The notes under the pieces: model-generated | Databases searched by the model: none | What the model saw: only the letters and a program-made list of their open reading frames with translations | What the model was told of the DNA's origin: nothing | Assembly: GCF_000422365.1 (NCBI RefSeq) | Contig: NZ_AULQ01000008.1 | Span: forward strand, 1-64,000 | Reading direction: 5' to 3' | DNA: 64,000 nt | From: Mesoflavibacter zeaxanthinifaciens DSM 18436 | GTDB lineage: Bacteria > Bacteroidota > Bacteroidia > Flavobacteriales > Flavobacteriaceae | Program-made: the position numbers and the translations under genes | Part shown: in pieces, positions 49,340 through 59,231 of the stretch | How positions within the stretch are numbered: position 1 is the stretch's first letter | Layout of the letters: each line of letters starts with the position of its first letter

Positions 49340-49609
49340 TTACCAACTTGCTTTTTTAACACCTGGTATTAAACCTTTGTTTGCCATTTCTCTAAACATT
49401 ACACGAGAGATACCAAAAGTACGCATATATCCTTTTGGTCTTCCTGTTAGTTTACATCTATTGTGCATACGAACCGGAGATGCATTTTTTGGTAACTTTT
49501 GTAATGCTTCGTAATCTCCAGCTTCTTTTAAAGCTTTACGTTTCTCAGCATATTTAGCTACTGTTTTTGCTCTTTTAACCTCACGGGCTTTCATTGATTC
49601 TTTAGCCAT
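49340..49609 (-). CDS. rpsN: 30S ribosomal protein S14, zinc-free long form
   Basis: 89 residues. The long version, without the CxxC...CxxC zinc ribbon found in the short S14 form; the conserved [27 protein letters not shown] region is present. Follows rplE after 3 bases and is separated from rpsH by 63 bases. Confidence 0.96.
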   Translation of the reverse strand: MAKESMKAREVKRAKTVAKYAEKRKALKEAGDYEALQKLPKNASPVRMHNRCKLTGRPKGYMRTFGISRVMFREMANKGLIPGVKKASW

Positions 49610-49612
49610 AAT

Positions 49613-50164
49613 TTAGTTTTTTTGAAAAGGCAATCCTAATTCTGTTAATAATGATTTTGCTTCTTTATCAGTTTCAGCAGAAGTTACAAATGTAATATCC
49701 ATTCCGTCAATTTTATTAACTTTATCGATATTTATTTCTGGAAATATAATTTGTTCAGTAACTCCTAGGTTGTAGTTACCTCTTCCGTCAAAACCTGTAG
49801 CTTTAATTCCGTTAAAATCTCTTACACGTGGTAACGCAGTAGTGATTAAACGATCTAAAAACTCATACATTCTTTCTCCACGTAAAGTAACTTTTGCTCC
49901 GATTGGCATTCCTTTACGTAATTTGAAAGACGCAACATCCTTTTTAGACATAGTAGCAACAGCCTTTTGACCAGTAATAGTTGTTAATTCTTCTACTGCG
50001 TGGTCTACTAATTTTTTATCTGCTACTGCAGCACCAACACCTCTAGAAAGCACTATTTTTTCTAGCTTTGGTACTTGCATAACGTTACTATATCCAAATT
50101 CTTCTGTAAGAGCTGCAATTACTTTGCTTTTATACTCTTCTTTTAGTCTCGGTGAATATCCCAT
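49613..50164 (-). CDS. rplE: 50S ribosomal protein L5
   Basis: 183 residues; binds 5S rRNA and contacts the P-site t[22 protein letters not shown] and the [27 protein letters not shown] segment are diagnostic. Confidence 0.97.
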   Translation of the reverse strand: MGYSPRLKEEYKSKVIAALTEEFGYSNVMQVPKLEKIVLSRGVGAAVADKKLVDHAVEELTTITGQKAVATMSKKDVASFKLRKGMPIGAKVTLRGERMYEFLDRLITTALPRVRDFNGIKATGFDGRGNYNLGVTEQIIFPEINIDKVNKIDGMDITFVTSAETDKEAKSLLTELGLPFQKN

Positions 50165-50166
50165 AA

Positions 50167-50478
50167 CTATAATACTTCATTAGATTTTTTAGAAAATCTT
50201 ACTTTTTTATCACCTTCCATTCTATAACCTACTCTAGTTGTTTCTCCTTTAGAAGTTAACAATGATAAGTTTGAAATGTTAATTGGTGCTTCTTTTTCTA
50301 CAATACCACCTTGAGGGTTTTGTGCACTTGGTTTAGTATGTTTCTTAACCATGTTCACGCCTTCTACTATAGCTTTGTTTTTTTCGATAAGCACTTTTTG
50401 TACTGTACCTTCAGATCCTTTATGATCACCTGCTATAACTTTTACGGTATCTCCTGTTTTTATTTTAAGCTTTGCCAT
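50167..50478 (-). CDS. rplX: 50S ribosomal protein L24
   Basis: From the ATG at 50478 the protein has 103 residues starting [24 protein letters not shown], the KOW motif of L24; an early 23S assembly factor. A TTG 12 bases upstream would add four residues and is rejected because the ATG gives the usual family start. Confidence 0.96.
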   Translation of the reverse strand: MAKLKIKTGDTVKVIAGDHKGSEGTVQKVLIEKNKAIVEGVNMVKKHTKPSAQNPQGGIVEKEAPINISNLSLLTSKGETTRVGYRMEGDKKVRFSKKSNEVL

Positions 50479-50490
50479 CTTATTTATCAA

Positions 50491-50859
50491 TTAAAGCACC
50501 TCTGGTGCTAATGATACAATTTTCATGAATTGTTTATCACGAAGTTCTCTAGCTACAGGTCCAAATACACGTGTTCCTCTCATTTCTCCTGTTGGATTTA
50601 ATAAAACACATGCGTTATCGTCAAATCTAATATAAGATCCATCTGGACGTCTAACTTCTTTTTTGGTACGAACAACTACTGCAGTAGAAACAGCTCCTTT
50701 TTTAACGTTTCCGTTAGGAGTTGCATCTTTTACTGAAACGACAATTTTGTCTCCTACAGAAGCATATCTTCTTTTAGTACCACCTAGAACACGAATAGTT
50801 AATACTTCTTTTGCTCCAGTGTTGTCTGCTACTTTTAATCTTGATTCTTGTTGTACCAT
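50491..50859 (-). CDS. rplN: 50S ribosomal protein L14
   Basis: 122 residues, [27 protein letters not shown] and the [19 protein letters not shown] segment. Forms part of an intersubunit bridge. Two bases after rpsQ. Confidence 0.97.
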   Translation of the reverse strand: MVQQESRLKVADNTGAKEVLTIRVLGGTKRRYASVGDKIVVSVKDATPNGNVKKGAVSTAVVVRTKKEVRRPDGSYIRFDDNACVLLNPTGEMRGTRVFGPVARELRDKQFMKIVSLAPEVL

Positions 50860-50861
50860 AA

Positions 50862-51119
50862 TTACTTCGCTCTTTCAATTATTTCAACTAATCTCCAACA
50901 TTTAGATTTACTTAAAGGTCTTGTTTCCATGATCTTTACAGTATCACCAATGTTACAATCATTTGTCTCGTCGTGTGCTACGTATTTTTTAGTCTTTAAT
51001 ACGAACTTTCCGTACATTGGGTGTTTTACTTTTTTAACCTCAGAAACCACAATTGACTTCTGCATTTTGTTACTAGTAACTACACCTATACGCTCTTTTC
51101 TTAAATTTCTATTTTCCAT
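50862..51119 (-). CDS. rpsQ: 30S ribosomal protein S17
   Basis: 85 residues, OB-fold primary 16S-binding protein: [19 protein letters not shown] and [23 protein letters not shown] are the signature. Confidence 0.97.
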   Translation of the reverse strand: MENRNLRKERIGVVTSNKMQKSIVVSEVKKVKHPMYGKFVLKTKKYVAHDETNDCNIGDTVKIMETRPLSKSKCWRLVEIIERAK

Positions 51120-51131
51120 CTTTAAGCAGAA

Positions 51132-51323
51132 TTATTTTAAATCTCTTTTAGTTAATTCCGTAGCTATTCTAGCAACATCACGTCTTACTGAACGTAATTG
51201 AATAGGATTCTCTAAAGGAGAGACTGCATGAGCCATTTTTAAATCTACATAGCTCTTTTTTGTTTCACTAAGTTTCTCTTGTAACTCAGCTACAGATAAT
51301 TCTTTAATTTCTGACTGTTTCAT
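51132..51323 (-). CDS. rpmC: 50S ribosomal protein L29
   Basis: 63 residues, helical hairpin at the polypeptide exit: SVAELQEKLSETKKSYVDLKMAHAVSPLENP and IRSVRRDVARIATELTKR-type end. Between rplP and rpsQ. Confidence 0.96.
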   Translation of the reverse strand: MKQSEIKELSVAELQEKLSETKKSYVDLKMAHAVSPLENPIQLRSVRRDVARIATELTKRDLK

Positions 51324-51335
51324 AATATTAATTAA

Positions 51336-51755
51336 TTATGCTTCGTAATCTCTAGCGATTACAAACTTAGTTTTTACTGGTAATTTTTGAGCTGCAAGTC
51401 TTAATGCTTCTTTAGCAACGTCTAAAGGCACACCTCCAACTTCAAATAAGATTCTTCCTGGTTTAACAACAGCTGCCCAATATTCTACAGCACCTTTACC
51501 TTTACCCATACGTACTTCAAGAGGTTTCTTTGTAATAGGCTTGTCTGGAAATATTTTAATCCATAATTGCCCTTCTCTTTTCATGTAACGAGTAGCTGCA
51601 ATACGAGCTGCTTCAATTTGACGTGAAGTTAGAAAGTTAGAATCTAATGATTTTATTCCAAAAGTTCCGTAAGATAATTGGTGACCTCTTCCAGAGTTAC
51701 CTTTCATACGTCCCTTTTGTTGTTTTCTAAATTTTGTTCTTTTAGGCTGTAACAT
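51336..51755 (-). CDS. rplP: 50S ribosomal protein L16
   Basis: 139 residues; organises the tRNA A site. [20 protein letters not shown] and [24 protein letters not shown] are diagnostic. Confidence 0.97.
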   Translation of the reverse strand: MLQPKRTKFRKQQKGRMKGNSGRGHQLSYGTFGIKSLDSNFLTSRQIEAARIAATRYMKREGQLWIKIFPDKPITKKPLEVRMGKGKGAVEYWAAVVKPGRILFEVGGVPLDVAKEALRLAAQKLPVKTKFVIARDYEA

Positions 51756-51775
51756 TTTTTCTGTGCTTTAAAAAA

Positions 51776-52495
51776 TTACTTTCTACGACGTGATTTATTA
51801 TCTCTCTTTCCACCACGACCACCTTTTCCTTGCTTCTTAGATAATCCAACAAGAGGAGAAAGCTCTCTTTTTCCATATACTTCACCTTTCATGATCCATA
51901 CCTTAACACCTAGTCTACCATAAGTAGTGTGTGCTTCAACTAAAGCATAGTCAATATCGGCTCTAAAAGTTGATAAAGGAATACGTCCTTCTTTGTAATG
52001 TTCTGAACGTGCCATTTCAGCACCGTTTAAACGACCACTAATTTGAACTTTAATTCCTTCTGCATTCATACGCATTGTTGCAGCAATAGCCATTTTAATT
52101 GCTCTTCTGTAAGAAATACGATTTTCTATTTGGCGAGCAATACTTGATGCAACTAAAAACGCATCTAGTTCAGGTCTTTTTATTTCAAAAATATTAATCT
52201 GAACTTCTTTACCAGTAATTTTCTTAAGCTCTTCTTTTAACTTGTCTACCTCTTGGCCACCTTTACCGATAATAATACCAGGTCTAGCAGTAGTGATAGT
52301 AACGGTTACAAGTTTAAGAGTTCTTTCGATAATTACTCTTGATACACTAGCTTTAGATAAACGAGCATAAACATACTTTCTTATCTTATCGTCTTCGGCA
52401 AGTTTATCACCATAATCGTTTCCTCCGTACCAGTTAGATTCCCATCCTCTGATAATTCCTAAGCGATTTCCGATTGGATTTGTTTTTTGTCCCAT
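51776..52495 (-). CDS. rpsC: 30S ribosomal protein S3
   Basis: 239 residues, KH domain ([25 protein letters not shown]) and C-terminal domain; part of the mRNA entry channel with helicase activity. [24 protein letters not shown] start. Basic tail [16 protein letters not shown]. Confidence 0.97.
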   Translation of the reverse strand: MGQKTNPIGNRLGIIRGWESNWYGGNDYGDKLAEDDKIRKYVYARLSKASVSRVIIERTLKLVTVTITTARPGIIIGKGGQEVDKLKEELKKITGKEVQINIFEIKRPELDAFLVASSIARQIENRISYRRAIKMAIAATMRMNAEGIKVQISGRLNGAEMARSEHYKEGRIPLSTFRADIDYALVEAHTTYGRLGVKVWIMKGEVYGKRELSPLVGLSKKQGKGGRGGKRDNKSRRRK

Positions 52496-52502
52496 ATCTA
52501 TC

Positions 52503-52910
52503 TTAGCTTTGTGTATTATTGTTAGCTCCTACTACGATTGTTACGTGGTTTGAGCGTTTTCTTATTCTGTGTGCACGTCCTTGAGGAGCTGGTCTTAATC
52601 TTTTTAACATAGATCCACCATCAACTCTTATCTCTTGAACAAAAAGTTCAGCATCTTCTATACTAGCATCTTCATTTTTTGCTTGCCAGTTAGCTATCGC
52701 AGATAATAATAATTTTTCTAAACGATTTGAAGCTTCTTTTTGGCTAAACTTTAAAATATTAAGTGCTTTTTCTACGCGTTCACCTCTAACTAAATCAGCA
52801 ACTAAACGCATTTTTCTTGGTGACGTAGGACAGTTATTAAGCTTTGCAAAAGCTACTTGCTTTTTTGCATCCTTAATAGCGTCTGCCATTTGTTTTTTAC
52901 GACTTCCCAT
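52503..52910 (-). CDS. rplV: 50S ribosomal protein L22
   Basis: 135 residues; its beta hairpin lines the exit tunnel. [18 protein letters not shown] and the hairpin region [27 protein letters not shown] are typical. An N-terminal 20-residue basic extension precedes the core, normal for this group. Confidence 0.97.
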   Translation of the reverse strand: MGSRKKQMADAIKDAKKQVAFAKLNNCPTSPRKMRLVADLVRGERVEKALNILKFSQKEASNRLEKLLLSAIANWQAKNEDASIEDAELFVQEIRVDGGSMLKRLRPAPQGRAHRIRKRSNHVTIVVGANNNTQS

Positions 52911-52913
52911 AGC

Positions 52914-53192
52914 TTACTTTTTTCCTTTATTTTTAGCACCAGCATGTCCTCTAAAAGATCTTGTTGGTGAAAATTCTCCTAATTTATGTCCAACCATGTT
53001 TTCTGTAACATAAACTGGAACAAACTGACGACCGTTGTGTACTGCGATTGTTTGACCAACAAAATCAGGTGTAATCATACTAGCTCTTGACCATGTTTTG
53101 ATTACTGTTTTTTTGTTAGCTTCTACATTAGCAGCTACTTTCTTTTCTAATTTATAATGAACGTAAGGTCCTTTTTTTAATGATCTTGCCAT
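52914..53192 (-). CDS. rpsS: 30S ribosomal protein S19
   Basis: 92 residues in the head of the 30S subunit. [19 protein letters not shown] and [19 protein letters not shown] are diagnostic. Three bases before rplV. Confidence 0.97.
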   Translation of the reverse strand: MARSLKKGPYVHYKLEKKVAANVEANKKTVIKTWSRASMITPDFVGQTIAVHNGRQFVPVYVTENMVGHKLGEFSPTRSFRGHAGAKNKGKK

Positions 53193-53198
53193 GTCTTA

Positions 53199-54023
53199 TT
53201 ATTTCTTTCTACGTTCTACAATGTACTTGTTACTTGCTTTTGTTTTAGAACGGGTTCTGTAACCTTTAGCAGGTACACCGTTTCTAGAACGTGGATGTCC
53301 ACCTGCAGACTTACCTTCACCACCTCCCATTGGATGATCAACTGGGTTCATAACTACAGGTCTTGTTCTTGGACGTCTTCCTAACCATCTACTACGTCCT
53401 GCTTTACCAGAAACTAACAATTGATGATCTGAGTTAGATACAGCTCCAATTGTAGCCATACATGTAGACAAGATTAATCTAGTTTCTCCTGAAGGTAATT
53501 TGATCGTAACAAATTTACCATCCTTTGCCATTAATTGTGCAAAAGCACCAGCACTACGTGCCATAACAGCACCTTGACCAGGTCTTAACTCTACACAAGA
53601 AATAATTGTACCTAATGGTATATTAGCTAATGGCATAGCATTTCCAATTTCAGGAGATGCAGTTTCACCAGAAACAACAGTTTGCCCAACTTTTAATCCA
53701 TTTTGAGCAATAATATATGCTTTTTCACCATCTTGATAGTTTAATAAAGCAATAAACGCTGTTCTGTTTGGATCGTATTGAATCGAAGCAACTTCAGCAG
53801 GAACACCTACTTTAGTTCTTTTAAAATCGATAATACGATACCTTCTTTTATGACCACCACCTTTGTAGCGCATAGTCATACGTCCTTGACTGTTTCTACC
53901 ACCTGATCTTTTTTTCGGAGCTAATAAACTTTTCTCCGGCTTGTCAGTAGTAACGGCGTCAAACCCGTTTACTACTCTAAATCGCTGACCTGGTGTGATT
54001 GGTTTTAATTTTCTTACTGACAT
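53199..54023 (-). CDS. rplB: 50S ribosomal protein L2
   Basis: 274 residues, required for peptidyl transferase assembly. [15 protein letters not shown] and the C-terminal [26 protein letters not shown] (with the important His) are present. Confidence 0.97.
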   Translation of the reverse strand: MSVRKLKPITPGQRFRVVNGFDAVTTDKPEKSLLAPKKRSGGRNSQGRMTMRYKGGGHKRRYRIIDFKRTKVGVPAEVASIQYDPNRTAFIALLNYQDGEKAYIIAQNGLKVGQTVVSGETASPEIGNAMPLANIPLGTIISCVELRPGQGAVMARSAGAFAQLMAKDGKFVTIKLPSGETRLILSTCMATIGAVSNSDHQLLVSGKAGRSRWLGRRPRTRPVVMNPVDHPMGGGEGKSAGGHPRSRNGVPAKGYRTRSKTKASNKYIVERRKK

Positions 54024-54033
54024 TTGTCTTTAA

Positions 54034-54324
54034 TTACATGTTAGTGTATAAATCAATCATTTCACCTTCCGCCAGTTGTACAATTGCTTTTTTCATTGCA
54101 TTTGTTTTACCATGTTGAATACCAGTTTTTGTATACTTAGTATTTCTATCTGGACGGACATTTATAGTACGAACTTTTTCTACAGAAACGCCATAAGCAG
54201 CTTCTACTGCTTTTTTAATTTCTACCTTGTTCGCCTTTGTGTTCACGAAGAAACTGTAACAGTTATTTAATTCACTGTTTGCAGTTGCTTTTTCTGTGAT
54301 TATAGGTTTAATTAAGATACTCAT
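54034..54324 (-). CDS. rplW: 50S ribosomal protein L23
   Basis: 96 residues at the tunnel exit, docking site for SRP and trigger factor. SILIKPIITEKATANSELNN and KVRTINVRPDRNTKYTKTG segments. Between rplD (8 bases) and rplB (10 bases). Confidence 0.96.
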   Translation of the reverse strand: MSILIKPIITEKATANSELNNCYSFFVNTKANKVEIKKAVEAAYGVSVEKVRTINVRPDRNTKYTKTGIQHGKTNAMKKAIVQLAEGEMIDLYTNM

Positions 54325-54332
54325 TTTGTTTC

Positions 54333-54962
54333 TTATTTACTTAAGTTCGACTCAATTCCTTCTAAAGAACCCTCTAAAAGGACAACTTGATTTGCATTTA
54401 GTATTTTATAAGTGTTTAATTCTGAAGAAGTTACAACTTCAGACCCTTTTAAATTACGTGACGACAAATATACGTTATTATTTGACGCACCCAAGACAAA
54501 CAATGATTTTTTATCTTGTAGGTTTAATGCGTTTAAAATTGCTGTAAAGTTTTTAGTCTTTGGAGTGTCAAAATTAAAGTCTTCTAAAACTATAATTGAT
54601 TTCTCGTTTGCCTTAATACTTAATGCAGACTTACGCGCTAAACGCTTTAAGTTTTTATTTAATTTAAAAGAGTAGTTTCTTGGTCTTGGTCCGAACATAC
54701 GTCCTCCTCCTTTAAACACTCCTGATTTGATACTACCAGCTCTGGCAGTACCAGTACCCTTTTGCTTTTTAATTTTACGAGTACTTCCTGCAATTTCTGC
54801 TCTTTCTTTAGACTTATGCGTACCTTGTCTTTGATTTGCTAGGTATTGCTTTACATCTAAATATACAGCATGATTGTTAGGCTCTATAGCAAAAACACCA
54901 TCAGAAAGGTCTGCCTTTCTTCCTGTTTCTTTTCCGTTTATATCTAAAACTGCTACTTTCAT
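54333..54962 (-). CDS. rplD: 50S ribosomal protein L4
   Basis: From the ATG at 54962 it has 209 residues starting [14 protein letters not shown]; a longer frame from 55007 lies inside rplC and is rejected. [28 protein letters not shown] and [20 protein letters not shown] form the tunnel-lining loop. Start overlaps the rplC stop by one base, so the two are coupled. In E. coli L4 autoregulates the S10 operon; whether it does so here is unknown. Confidence 0.97.
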   Translation of the reverse strand: MKVAVLDINGKETGRKADLSDGVFAIEPNNHAVYLDVKQYLANQRQGTHKSKERAEIAGSTRKIKKQKGTGTARAGSIKSGVFKGGGRMFGPRPRNYSFKLNKNLKRLARKSALSIKANEKSIIVLEDFNFDTPKTKNFTAILNALNLQDKKSLFVLGASNNNVYLSSRNLKGSEVVTSSELNTYKILNANQVVLLEGSLEGIESNLSK

Positions 54963-55579
54963 TACTTTCTGATAATTACATAAGCGTTTTTGTGTCCAGG
55001 TACACAACCTTTAACAACAAGTAAGTTCTTTTCTGGAACTACTTTTAAAACTCTTAAATTTTCAACTTTAATTGAGTCTCCACCCATACGACCTGCCATA
55101 CGCATTCCTTTGAATACTCTTGCAGGATAAGATGCAGCACCAATAGATCCTGGTGCTCTTAAACGGTTATGTTGACCATGAGTAGCTTGTCCTACTCCGC
55201 CAAAACCATGACGTTTAACAACTCCTTGAAATCCTTTTCCTTTTGATGTCCCTGAAACATCAACAAACTCACCTTCAGCGAAGTGATCTACAGTGATTGC
55301 ATCACCTAATTTGTACTCCTCCTCAAAACCTTTAAATTCGACAAGTTTGCGTTTTACAGAAGTACCTGCTTTTTTAGCGTGACCTAAGTCTGCTTTTGTA
55401 GCACTTTTTTCTGTCGCGTCATCGAAACCTAATTGTACAGCATTGTAGCCATCAACTTCTTCAGTTCTGACTTGGGTAACGATACATGGTCCAGCTTCGA
55501 TTACTGTACATGGAATGTTTTTTCCATTTTCATCAAAGATGCTGGTCATACCGATCTTTTTTCCAATTAACCCAGACAT
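54962..55579 (-). CDS. rplC: 50S ribosomal protein L3
   Basis: 205 residues, one of the first assembly proteins of the large subunit. [19 protein letters not shown], the [31 protein letters not shown] region and [17 protein letters not shown] are diagnostic. Preceded by a 147-base gap with two hairpins. Confidence 0.97.
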   Translation of the reverse strand: MSGLIGKKIGMTSIFDENGKNIPCTVIEAGPCIVTQVRTEEVDGYNAVQLGFDDATEKSATKADLGHAKKAGTSVKRKLVEFKGFEEEYKLGDAITVDHFAEGEFVDVSGTSKGKGFQGVVKRHGFGGVGQATHGQHNRLRAPGSIGAASYPARVFKGMRMAGRMGGDSIKVENLRVLKVVPEKNLLVVKGCVPGHKNAYVIIRK

Positions 55580-55726
55580 ATTTATTTATTTAGTTATTAA
55601 TTTATTTATTAAAATTCAAGGCTGAAAAATACGTTTCAGCCTTGAATTGTATTTTTTACCGTTTTTCCTTCGCTCGCAGCTCCGGACATGTTTCGTTTAA
55701 ATTCCTTAAACGAATTTTAATCTTAC
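55580..55726 (-). promoter_or_regulatory. Structured rpsJ-rplC intergenic leader
   Basis: Two perfect inverted repeats: a nine-base-pair stem, TTCGTTTAA (55692-55700) / TTAAACGAA (55706-55714), and a 15-base-pair stem (55613-55627 with 55634-55648, six-base loop) followed by TTTT on the minus strand. Between them the minus strand is unusually GC-rich for this genome and carries a 17-codon mini reading frame from the ATG at 55690 that ends at the foot of the second stem. It could be a ribosomal-protein leader or attenuator. Confidence 0.6.
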
Positions 55727-56032
55727 TTACACTTTGATTTCAACTTCAACTCCACTTGGTAATTCAAGCTTCATTAAAGCATCAATTGTCTTAGAAGATG
55801 AAGAGTATATATCTAATAATCTCTTGTAAGAGCTTAATTGAAATTGTTCTCTAGACTTCTTATTTACGTGTGGTGAACGTAATACAGTGAAAATCTTTTT
55901 GTGTGTTGGTAATGGAATTGGTCCAGTTACTACAGCACCAGTACTTTTTACTGTTTTTACAATCTTTTCAGCAGACTTGTCTACTAAATTGTGATCGTAA
56001 GACTTTAATTTTATTCTGATTTTTTGACTCAT
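55727..56032 (-). CDS. rpsJ: 30S ribosomal protein S10
   Basis: 101 residues; also the NusE antitermination factor. [25 protein letters not shown] and [29 protein letters not shown] are diagnostic. It follows fusA by 11 bases, then a 147-base structured gap separates it from rplC. Confidence 0.97.
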   Translation of the reverse strand: MSQKIRIKLKSYDHNLVDKSAEKIVKTVKSTGAVVTGPIPLPTHKKIFTVLRSPHVNKKSREQFQLSSYKRLLDIYSSSSKTIDALMKLELPSGVEVEIKV

Positions 56033-56043
56033 TTTCTTAAGAT

Positions 56044-58170
56044 TTACGATTCAGCGCCTTTAGCAGCTTTTATTACTTCTTCTGAAATGTTAGATGGAGT
56101 TTCTGCATAATGAGAAAATTCCATTGTAGAAGTTGCACGTCCTGAAGATAATGTTCTTAATGTAGTTACATATCCAAACATTTCTGATAATGGTACAGTT
56201 GCTTTTACTGTTTTAGCTCCTGCTCTGTCACCCATATCACTAACTTGTCCTCTACGACGGTTTAAGTCTCCTACGATATCACCCATGTTTTCTTCTGGAG
56301 TGATAACTTCTAACTTCATTATTGGTTCCATTATTACAGCTTTTGCAGCTTTTGCAGCAGCTTTGAAACCTAATTTAGCAGCTAATTCGAACGATAACTG
56401 ATCAGAATCCACATCGTGGTAAGATCCATCTGTTAAAGTCACTTTCATAGCGTCTACTTCGTATCCTGCTAATGGACCATTTTTCATAGCCTCTTTAAAT
56501 CCTTTTTCTACTGAAGGAACAAATTCTTTTGGTACGTTACCTCCTTTAATTTCAGAGACAAATTCTAAACCATCTTTTCCTTCTTCAGCTGGCTCTAAAG
56601 TAAATACAATGTCTGCGAATTTACCACGTCCACCAGATTGCTTTTTATAAACTTCTCTGTGTTCTGCACGTTGTGTAACTGCTTCTTTGTACTCTACTTG
56701 AGGTTGACCTTGACTTACTTCAACTTTAAATTCACGCTTTAAACGATCTACAATAATATCTAAGTGAAGCTCACCCATTCCAGATATAATTGTTTGACCA
56801 GAAGCTTCATCAGTTCTAGCTGTAAATGTTGGATCTTCTTCAGCTAATTTAGCTAAAGCCATACCTAATTTATCAACATCTGCTTTAGTCTTTGGTTCTA
56901 CCGCGATACCGATTACTGGATCTGGGAATTCCATAGATTCTAAAACGATTGGTGCATTTTCTGAAGATAAAGTATCTCCTGTTTTAATATCTTTAAAACC
57001 TACAGCTGCTCCAATATCTCCTGCTTCGATAAAATCGATTGCATTTTGTTTATTAGAGTGCATTTGGTAAATACGAGAGATACGTTCTTTTTTACCTGAA
57101 CGATTGTTTAATACATAAGAACCTGCATCTAAACGTCCAGAATAAGCACGGAAGAATGCTAAACGTCCTACGAACGGATCTGTAGCAATCTTAAACGCTA
57201 AAGCTGAAAATGGATCTTTAGCATCTGGCTTACGAACAACAGAATCTCCTGTATTAGGATCTGTTCCTACAATATTATCTCTATCTAATGGAGAAGGTAA
57301 ATAACGACATACAGCATCTAATAAAAACTGCACACCTTTATTTTTGAAAGAAGAACCACATACCATTGGTATAATAGCCATATCCATTACAGCAGCTCTA
57401 AGCGCAGCATGCACTTCTTCTTCTGTAATAGAATCTTCATCTTCCATGAATTTCTCTAATAAATTCTCGTCGTAAGTTGCAACTTCTTCAATTAAAAGTG
57501 CACGGTACTTACGCGCTTCTTCTTTCATATCTTCTGGAATATCGATAACATCAAAAGTAGCCCCTTGAGTTTCGTCATGCCATACGATAGCTCTGTTTTT
57601 TACTAAGTCTATGATACCTTTAAAGTCTGCCTCATCACCAATATTTAAAACGATTGGCACAGCGTTAGACTTTAACATATCTTTTACTTGCTGACATACC
57701 GCTAAGAAATTAGATCCTTGACGGTCCATTTTGTTAACAAATCCGATACGTGGTACTTTATAATTATCAGCAAGTCTCCAGTTAGTTTCAGATTGCGGCT
57801 CAACACCATCTACTGCACTAAATAAGAATACTAAACCGTCTAATACACGTAAAGAACGGTTTACCTCTACTGTAAAATCAACGTGACCAGGAGTATCAAT
57901 GATGTTAAAGTGATAATCTTTAGTTTCTGGTAATGGTTGTGCGTTTTCCATTGGAAACTTCCACGTACAAGTTGTAGCAGCTGAAGTAATTGTTATACCT
58001 CTTTCTTGCTCTTGCTCCATCCAGTCCATAGTAGCAGCACCATCATGTACCTCTCCTATCTTATGAGAAACTCCTGTATAATAAAGAATACGCTCTGTTG
58101 TTGTAGTTTTACCTGCATCAATATGAGCTGCAATTCCTATGTTTCTTGTATATTTTAAATCTCTTGCCAT
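56044..58170 (-). CDS. fusA: Elongation factor G
   Basis: 708-residue translational GTPase that moves tRNA and mRNA after peptide bond formation. G motifs [31 protein letters not shown] and NKMDRQG are at the N terminus, followed by domains II-V with [17 protein letters not shown]. The str operon order rpsL-rpsG-fusA is kept, but no tuf gene follows it in this window. Confidence 0.97.
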   Translation of the reverse strand: MARDLKYTRNIGIAAHIDAGKTTTTERILYYTGVSHKIGEVHDGAATMDWMEQEQERGITITSAATTCTWKFPMENAQPLPETKDYHFNIIDTPGHVDFTVEVNRSLRVLDGLVFLFSAVDGVEPQSETNWRLADNYKVPRIGFVNKMDRQGSNFLAVCQQVKDMLKSNAVPIVLNIGDEADFKGIIDLVKNRAIVWHDETQGATFDVIDIPEDMKEEARKYRALLIEEVATYDENLLEKFMEDEDSITEEEVHAALRAAVMDMAIIPMVCGSSFKNKGVQFLLDAVCRYLPSPLDRDNIVGTDPNTGDSVVRKPDAKDPFSALAFKIATDPFVGRLAFFRAYSGRLDAGSYVLNNRSGKKERISRIYQMHSNKQNAIDFIEAGDIGAAVGFKDIKTGDTLSSENAPIVLESMEFPDPVIGIAVEPKTKADVDKLGMALAKLAEEDPTFTARTDEASGQTIISGMGELHLDIIVDRLKREFKVEVSQGQPQVEYKEAVTQRAEHREVYKKQSGGRGKFADIVFTLEPAEEGKDGLEFVSEIKGGNVPKEFVPSVEKGFKEAMKNGPLAGYEVDAMKVTLTDGSYHDVDSDQLSFELAAKLGFKAAAKAAKAVIMEPIMKLEVITPEENMGDIVGDLNRRRGQVSDMGDRAGAKTVKATVPLSEMFGYVTTLRTLSSGRATSTMEFSHYAETPSNISEEVIKAAKGAES

Positions 58171-58176
58171 TTCTTA

Positions 58177-58653
58177 TTAAAATCTAAAGTGAGAGAATGC
58201 TTTGTTTGCTTCTGCCATTTTGTGCGTATCTATACGCTTCTTAACCGCTGCTCCTTCTTCTTTAGCAGCTGCTAAAATTTCTGAAGCTAGTTTTAAAGCC
58301 ATAGATTTTTCATTTCTTTTACGTGCGTAGCTTATTAACCACTTCATTGCAGTTGATACTTTACGATCTGCACGTATTGGATTAGGAATTTGAAATGTTG
58401 CTCCTCCTACACGACGACTACGTACTTCTACGTGAGGCATAACGTTAGATAAAGCATCTTTCCAAATCTCTAAAGCTGTTTTTTCTTCATCTGTCTTTTT
58501 TGAGTCTACGATATCTATTGCATCATAAAACACCTTAAAAGCAACAGACTTTTTCCCGTCCCACATCATCATATTAACAAATCTAGTTACTAACTGATCA
58601 TTAAAACGAGGATCCGGTAAAAGAGGTCTTTTTTTCGCTTGTCTTTTTCTCAT
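58177..58653 (-). CDS. rpsG: 30S ribosomal protein S7
   Basis: 158 residues, initiates assembly of the 30S head. [36 protein letters not shown] and [21 protein letters not shown] are diagnostic; 22 bases after rpsL and 6 before fusA. Confidence 0.97.
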   Translation of the reverse strand: MRKRQAKKRPLLPDPRFNDQLVTRFVNMMMWDGKKSVAFKVFYDAIDIVDSKKTDEEKTALEIWKDALSNVMPHVEVRSRRVGGATFQIPNPIRADRKVSTAMKWLISYARKRNEKSMALKLASEILAAAKEEGAAVKKRIDTHKMAEANKAFSHFRF

Positions 58654-58675
58654 GTCTTCTTCTTAAAGTTTTAAA

Positions 58676-59050
58676 TTACTTCTTAGGGCGTTTTGCACCA
58701 TACTTAGATCTACGTTGTGTTCTACCTGCAACACCTGCTGTGTCTAAAGCACCACGAACGATGTGATATCTAACTCCTGGTAAATCTTTTACCCTTCCAC
58801 CTCTAACCAATACTATCGAGTGCTCTTGTAAATTGTGACCTTCACCACCGATATATGCATTAACCTCGTTTCCGTTTGTTAAACGAACCCTTGCTACCTT
58901 ACGCATTGCTGAGTTAGGTTTTTTTGGTGTCGTTGTATAAACACGAGTACATACACCACGTCTTTGAGGACACGAATCTAAAGCAGCCGATTTACTCTTC
59001 TTGGTTATTTTGGCTCTTCCTTTTCGTACTAATTGTGAAATTGTTGGCAT
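58676..59050 (-). CDS. rpsL: 30S ribosomal protein S12
   Basis: 124-residue decoding-centre protein. [42 protein letters not shown] and [17 protein letters not shown] are present; the lysines in TPKKPNS and VKDLPG, where streptomycin resistance usually arises, are wild type. First gene of the 32-gene translation cluster, driven by the consensus promoter at 59095-59125. Confidence 0.97.
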   Translation of the reverse strand: MPTISQLVRKGRAKITKKSKSAALDSCPQRRGVCTRVYTTTPKKPNSAMRKVARVRLTNGNEVNAYIGGEGHNLQEHSIVLVRGGRVKDLPGVRYHIVRGALDTAGVAGRTQRRSKYGAKRPKK

Positions 59051-59076
59051 ATAATTTATATATAATTTTTTCGTTA

Positions 59077-59090
59077 CCTCTTCTTAGAGG
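59077..59090 (-). other. Small hairpin at the predicted 5' end of the rpsL transcript
   Basis: CCTCT and AGAGG pair across four bases just downstream of the predicted start site; it may stabilise the long transcript. Confidence 0.4.
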
Positions 59091-59094
59091 GCTG

Positions 59095-59125
59095 CAAAGG
59101 TAGAAATTAAAATCAATAATTCAAA
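59095..59125 (-). promoter_or_regulatory. Promoter of the rpsL translation cluster
   Basis: On the minus strand TTTG (59125-59122), exactly 19 bases, TACCTTTG (59102-59095): a perfect TTTG-N19-TAnnTTTG promoter. The start site would fall about 38 bases before rpsL. Confidence 0.85.
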
Positions 59126-59231
59126 TCTTAAACCATTAATTTTCAATAGAATTTACTTTTTCATAAAATTCAGTTATAAATGATTAACTTTTTAGGTTAG
59201 TTTTACTCACCAAATAAAACATCATAATAAT

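Noticed and set aside
54963-55007. Longer rplD frame
   Set aside because: Lies within the 3' end of rplC; the [10 protein letters not shown] start with one-base overlap is standard.
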